From Embleya sp040605455 (GTDB lineage: Bacteria; Actinomycetota; Actinomycetes; Streptomycetales; Streptomycetaceae): a DNA stretch of 64,000 bases. Shown here one piece after another: positions 62,629-64,000 of the stretch; the first letter of the stretch is position 1, and every line of letters starts with the position of its first letter. The translations under genes were made by a program, and so were the position numbers. The DNA lies in NCBI RefSeq assembly GCF_040605455.1, contig NZ_JBEXCV010000025.1, forward strand, positions 10,737 to 74,736. The letters are read 5' to 3'. The notes beneath the pieces were generated by a model. That model did not search any database, was not told where the DNA came from, and saw only the letters and a program-made list of their open reading frames with translations.

Positions 62629-63855
62629 ATGTATGCCTGGCCTGCACCCGAGCTCCCCGTTCTCCCTGGTCAGGGTGCGTCCCTGCGCGTGCACGACAGC
62701 TCCGTGCGCGATCTTGTGACGATCACCCCGGGACCGGTCGCGCGGTTGTACGTGTGCGGCATCACCCCGTACGACGCGACCCATATGGGGCATGCCGCGA
62801 CGTATGTCGCGTTCGACCTGCTTCAGCGAGTCTGGCGGGACGCCGGCCACGCAGTGGACTACGTGCAGAACGTCACCGACGTCGACGATCCGCTCCTGGA
62901 GCGGGCCGAGCGGGACGGCGTGGACTGGGTCGAGCTGGCGCAGCGCGAGACCGCGTTGTTCCGCGAGGACATGGCCTCGCTGCGGGTGCTTCCGCCGGCC
63001 AACTACATCGGCGTCGTCGAGGCGATCCCGCTGATCGTGCCGCTGATCGAGGACCTGCTCGCAAAGGACGCCGCCTACTCGGTGGACGGCGACATCTACT
63101 TCTCGATCGCGTCGGACGAGAGCTTCGGCGGCGTGTCCGGCTACACCGCCGCCCGGATGCTGGAGATCTTCGGCGAGCGCGGCGGCGACCCGGAGCGGGC
63201 GGGCAAGAAGGACCCGCTCGACCCGCTGCTGTGGCGCGCGGCCCGGCCCGGCGAACCGTCCTGGGACGCGTCCTTCGGCGCGGGTCGGCCCGGTTGGCAC
63301 ATCGAGTGTGTGGCGATCGCGCTCAAGTACCTGGGCATGGGCTTCGACGTGCAGGGCGGCGGCAGCGACCTGGCCTTCCCGCACCACGAGATGGGTGCCT
63401 CGCACGCGCACGTGGTCACCGGCGAGGTGCCGTACGCGAAGGCGTACGTGCACGCCGGCATGGTCGCCCTGGACGGCGAGAAGATGTCCAAGTCGCGCGG
63501 CAACCTGGTGTTCGTGTCCAAGCTGCGCCGTGAAGGCGTGGACCCGATGGCGATTCGCCTGGTGTTGCTGGCCCACCACTACCGCAGCGACTGGGAATGG
63601 ACCGACGAGGTTCTGACGGACGCCCGGACGCGGCTTTCGACCTGGCGCGCGGCGGTCGGGCGCCCGGACGGGCCGGACACCACCGAACTGCTCGCCACGA
63701 TCCGCGAACGCATGTCCGACGACCTGGACGCGCCCGGCGCATTGGCCGCGATGGACGCGTGGGCGGCCCGGCAACTCGCCGACGGCGGCGACGACATGTC
63801 CGCGCCGGGCGTGGCCTCACGTGCCCTGGACGCGATCCTCGGCGTGGCCCTCTGA
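62629..63855 (+). CDS. mshC: Mycothiol ligase MshC
   Basis: Joins cysteine to glucosaminyl-inositol using ATP, a late step in mycothiol synthesis. 408 residues, normal length. Class I synthetase-like: VCGITPYDATHMGHAATY (HIGH-type), YVQNVTDVDDPLLERA, ERGGDPERAGKKDPLDPLLW, GWHIECVAIALKYLG, GSDLAFPHHEMGASHAHV (zinc-binding Cys/His set), and GEKMSKSRGNLVF (KMSKS). ATG at 62629. Mycothiol is restricted to Actinobacteria, which fixes the phylum. Confidence 0.96.
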   Translation: MYAWPAPELPVLPGQGASLRVHDSSVRDLVTITPGPVARLYVCGITPYDATHMGHAATYVAFDLLQRVWRDAGHAVDYVQNVTDVDDPLLERAERDGVDWVELAQRETALFREDMASLRVLPPANYIGVVEAIPLIVPLIEDLLAKDAAYSVDGDIYFSIASDESFGGVSGYTAARMLEIFGERGGDPERAGKKDPLDPLLWRAARPGEPSWDASFGAGRPGWHIECVAIALKYLGMGFDVQGGGSDLAFPHHEMGASHAHVVTGEVPYAKAYVHAGMVALDGEKMSKSRGNLVFVSKLRREGVDPMAIRLVLLAHHYRSDWEWTDEVLTDARTRLSTWRAAVGRPDGPDTTELLATIRERMSDDLDAPGALAAMDAWAARQLADGGDDMSAPGVASRALDAILGVAL

Positions 63856-63970
63856 CCCGAGGGTCGCCCACCCCACGGCCGAACGCCGGGGCCGACTACC
63901 CGAGTAGCGAGCGTCCGAGTGGCGAGCGCCCCGGCAGCCGAGCACCCGAACCGCAATCGTCGCGAACGAA

Positions 63971-64000
63971 CGCCCCGACCGGGCGATCCCGGTCGGGGCG
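63971..64000 (+). terminator. Hairpin downstream of mshC
   Basis: CGCCCCGACCGGG-CGAT-CCCGGTCGGGGCG, a perfect 13-bp stem ending at the window edge. It could also belong to a gene beyond the window. Confidence 0.75.

Noticed and set aside
1..64000. Insertion sequences, prophage genes, tRNA or rRNA genes
   Set aside because: No transposase, integrase or phage proteins and no tRNA- or rRNA-like sequence were recognised.

Overview
The window is very GC-rich actinomycete DNA, almost certainly from Streptomycetaceae (Streptomyces, Embleya or a close relative). Lineage markers are mshC (mycothiol synthesis) in its usual DUF3090/SCO1664-type context, an MsiK-like sugar-transport ATPase, a resuscitation-promoting factor under a c-di-AMP riboswitch, DUF6421 and DUF6643 proteins, a family 2B encapsulin and an LLM-class flavin oxidoreductase. 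Start codons are often GTG and many genes overlap by 4 bp.

Layout. 0-2.8 kb: threonine aldolase (cut by the window edge), SDR and DUF6421 on the minus strand. 3.7-4.7 kb: RpfA-like protein with its riboswitch. 4.9-8.3 kb: UPF0261 / PEP-hydrolase-like / EthD group, divergent from an SDR. 8.4-24.9 kb: a purine-to-glyoxylate salvage region with a three-subunit xanthine dehydrogenase, allantoicase, allantoinase, OHCU decarboxylase, HIU hydrolase, 8-oxoguanine deaminase, an allophanate-hydrolase-like protein, malate synthase and the IclR regulator AllR. CsbD and an encapsulin shell gene interrupt it. 25.9-28.2 kb: SDR, a small basic protein and a glycerophosphodiesterase. 28.3-33.8 kb: a tightly overlapping hydroxyproline degradation operon with a GntR regulator. 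34.1-41.6 kb: lactate-monooxygenase-like enzyme, LtrA, Lrp/AsnC with a PLP lyase, a solute-binding lipoprotein, and a MarR/cupin pair. 42.0-55.0 kb: an accessory-looking stretch with an odd ADP-ribosylglycohydrolase-like protein, DUF6643, MOSC, msiK, a SUKH-like protein and a giant RecD-like helix-hairpin-helix protein. 55.1-64 kb: aldo/keto reductase, LLM oxidoreductase, CorA, histidine phosphatase, DUF3090, SCO1664-type protein and mshC.

Two things stand out. First, the purine region is decaying by deletion. PucR and urate oxidase keep both ends but have lost the middle, and only the C-terminus of glyoxylate carboligase remains, while the surrounding pathway genes are intact. Three copies of an inverted repeat TTCAACA-N3-TGTYRAN sit upstream of uraD, between aceB and allR, and upstream of the gcl remnant. 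They are likely AllR operators. Second, a palindrome (consensus CGAGAGC-N3-GCTCTCG) occurs 17 times between 48.8 and 53.6 kb and was not noticed elsewhere in the window. Five copies are in a non-coding gap and twelve are spaced in multiples of 3 bp inside the disordered region of the RecD-like gene. There each forces low-GC codons (GCT for Ala), which suggests selection or spread at the DNA level. This is the best candidate for an undescribed element.
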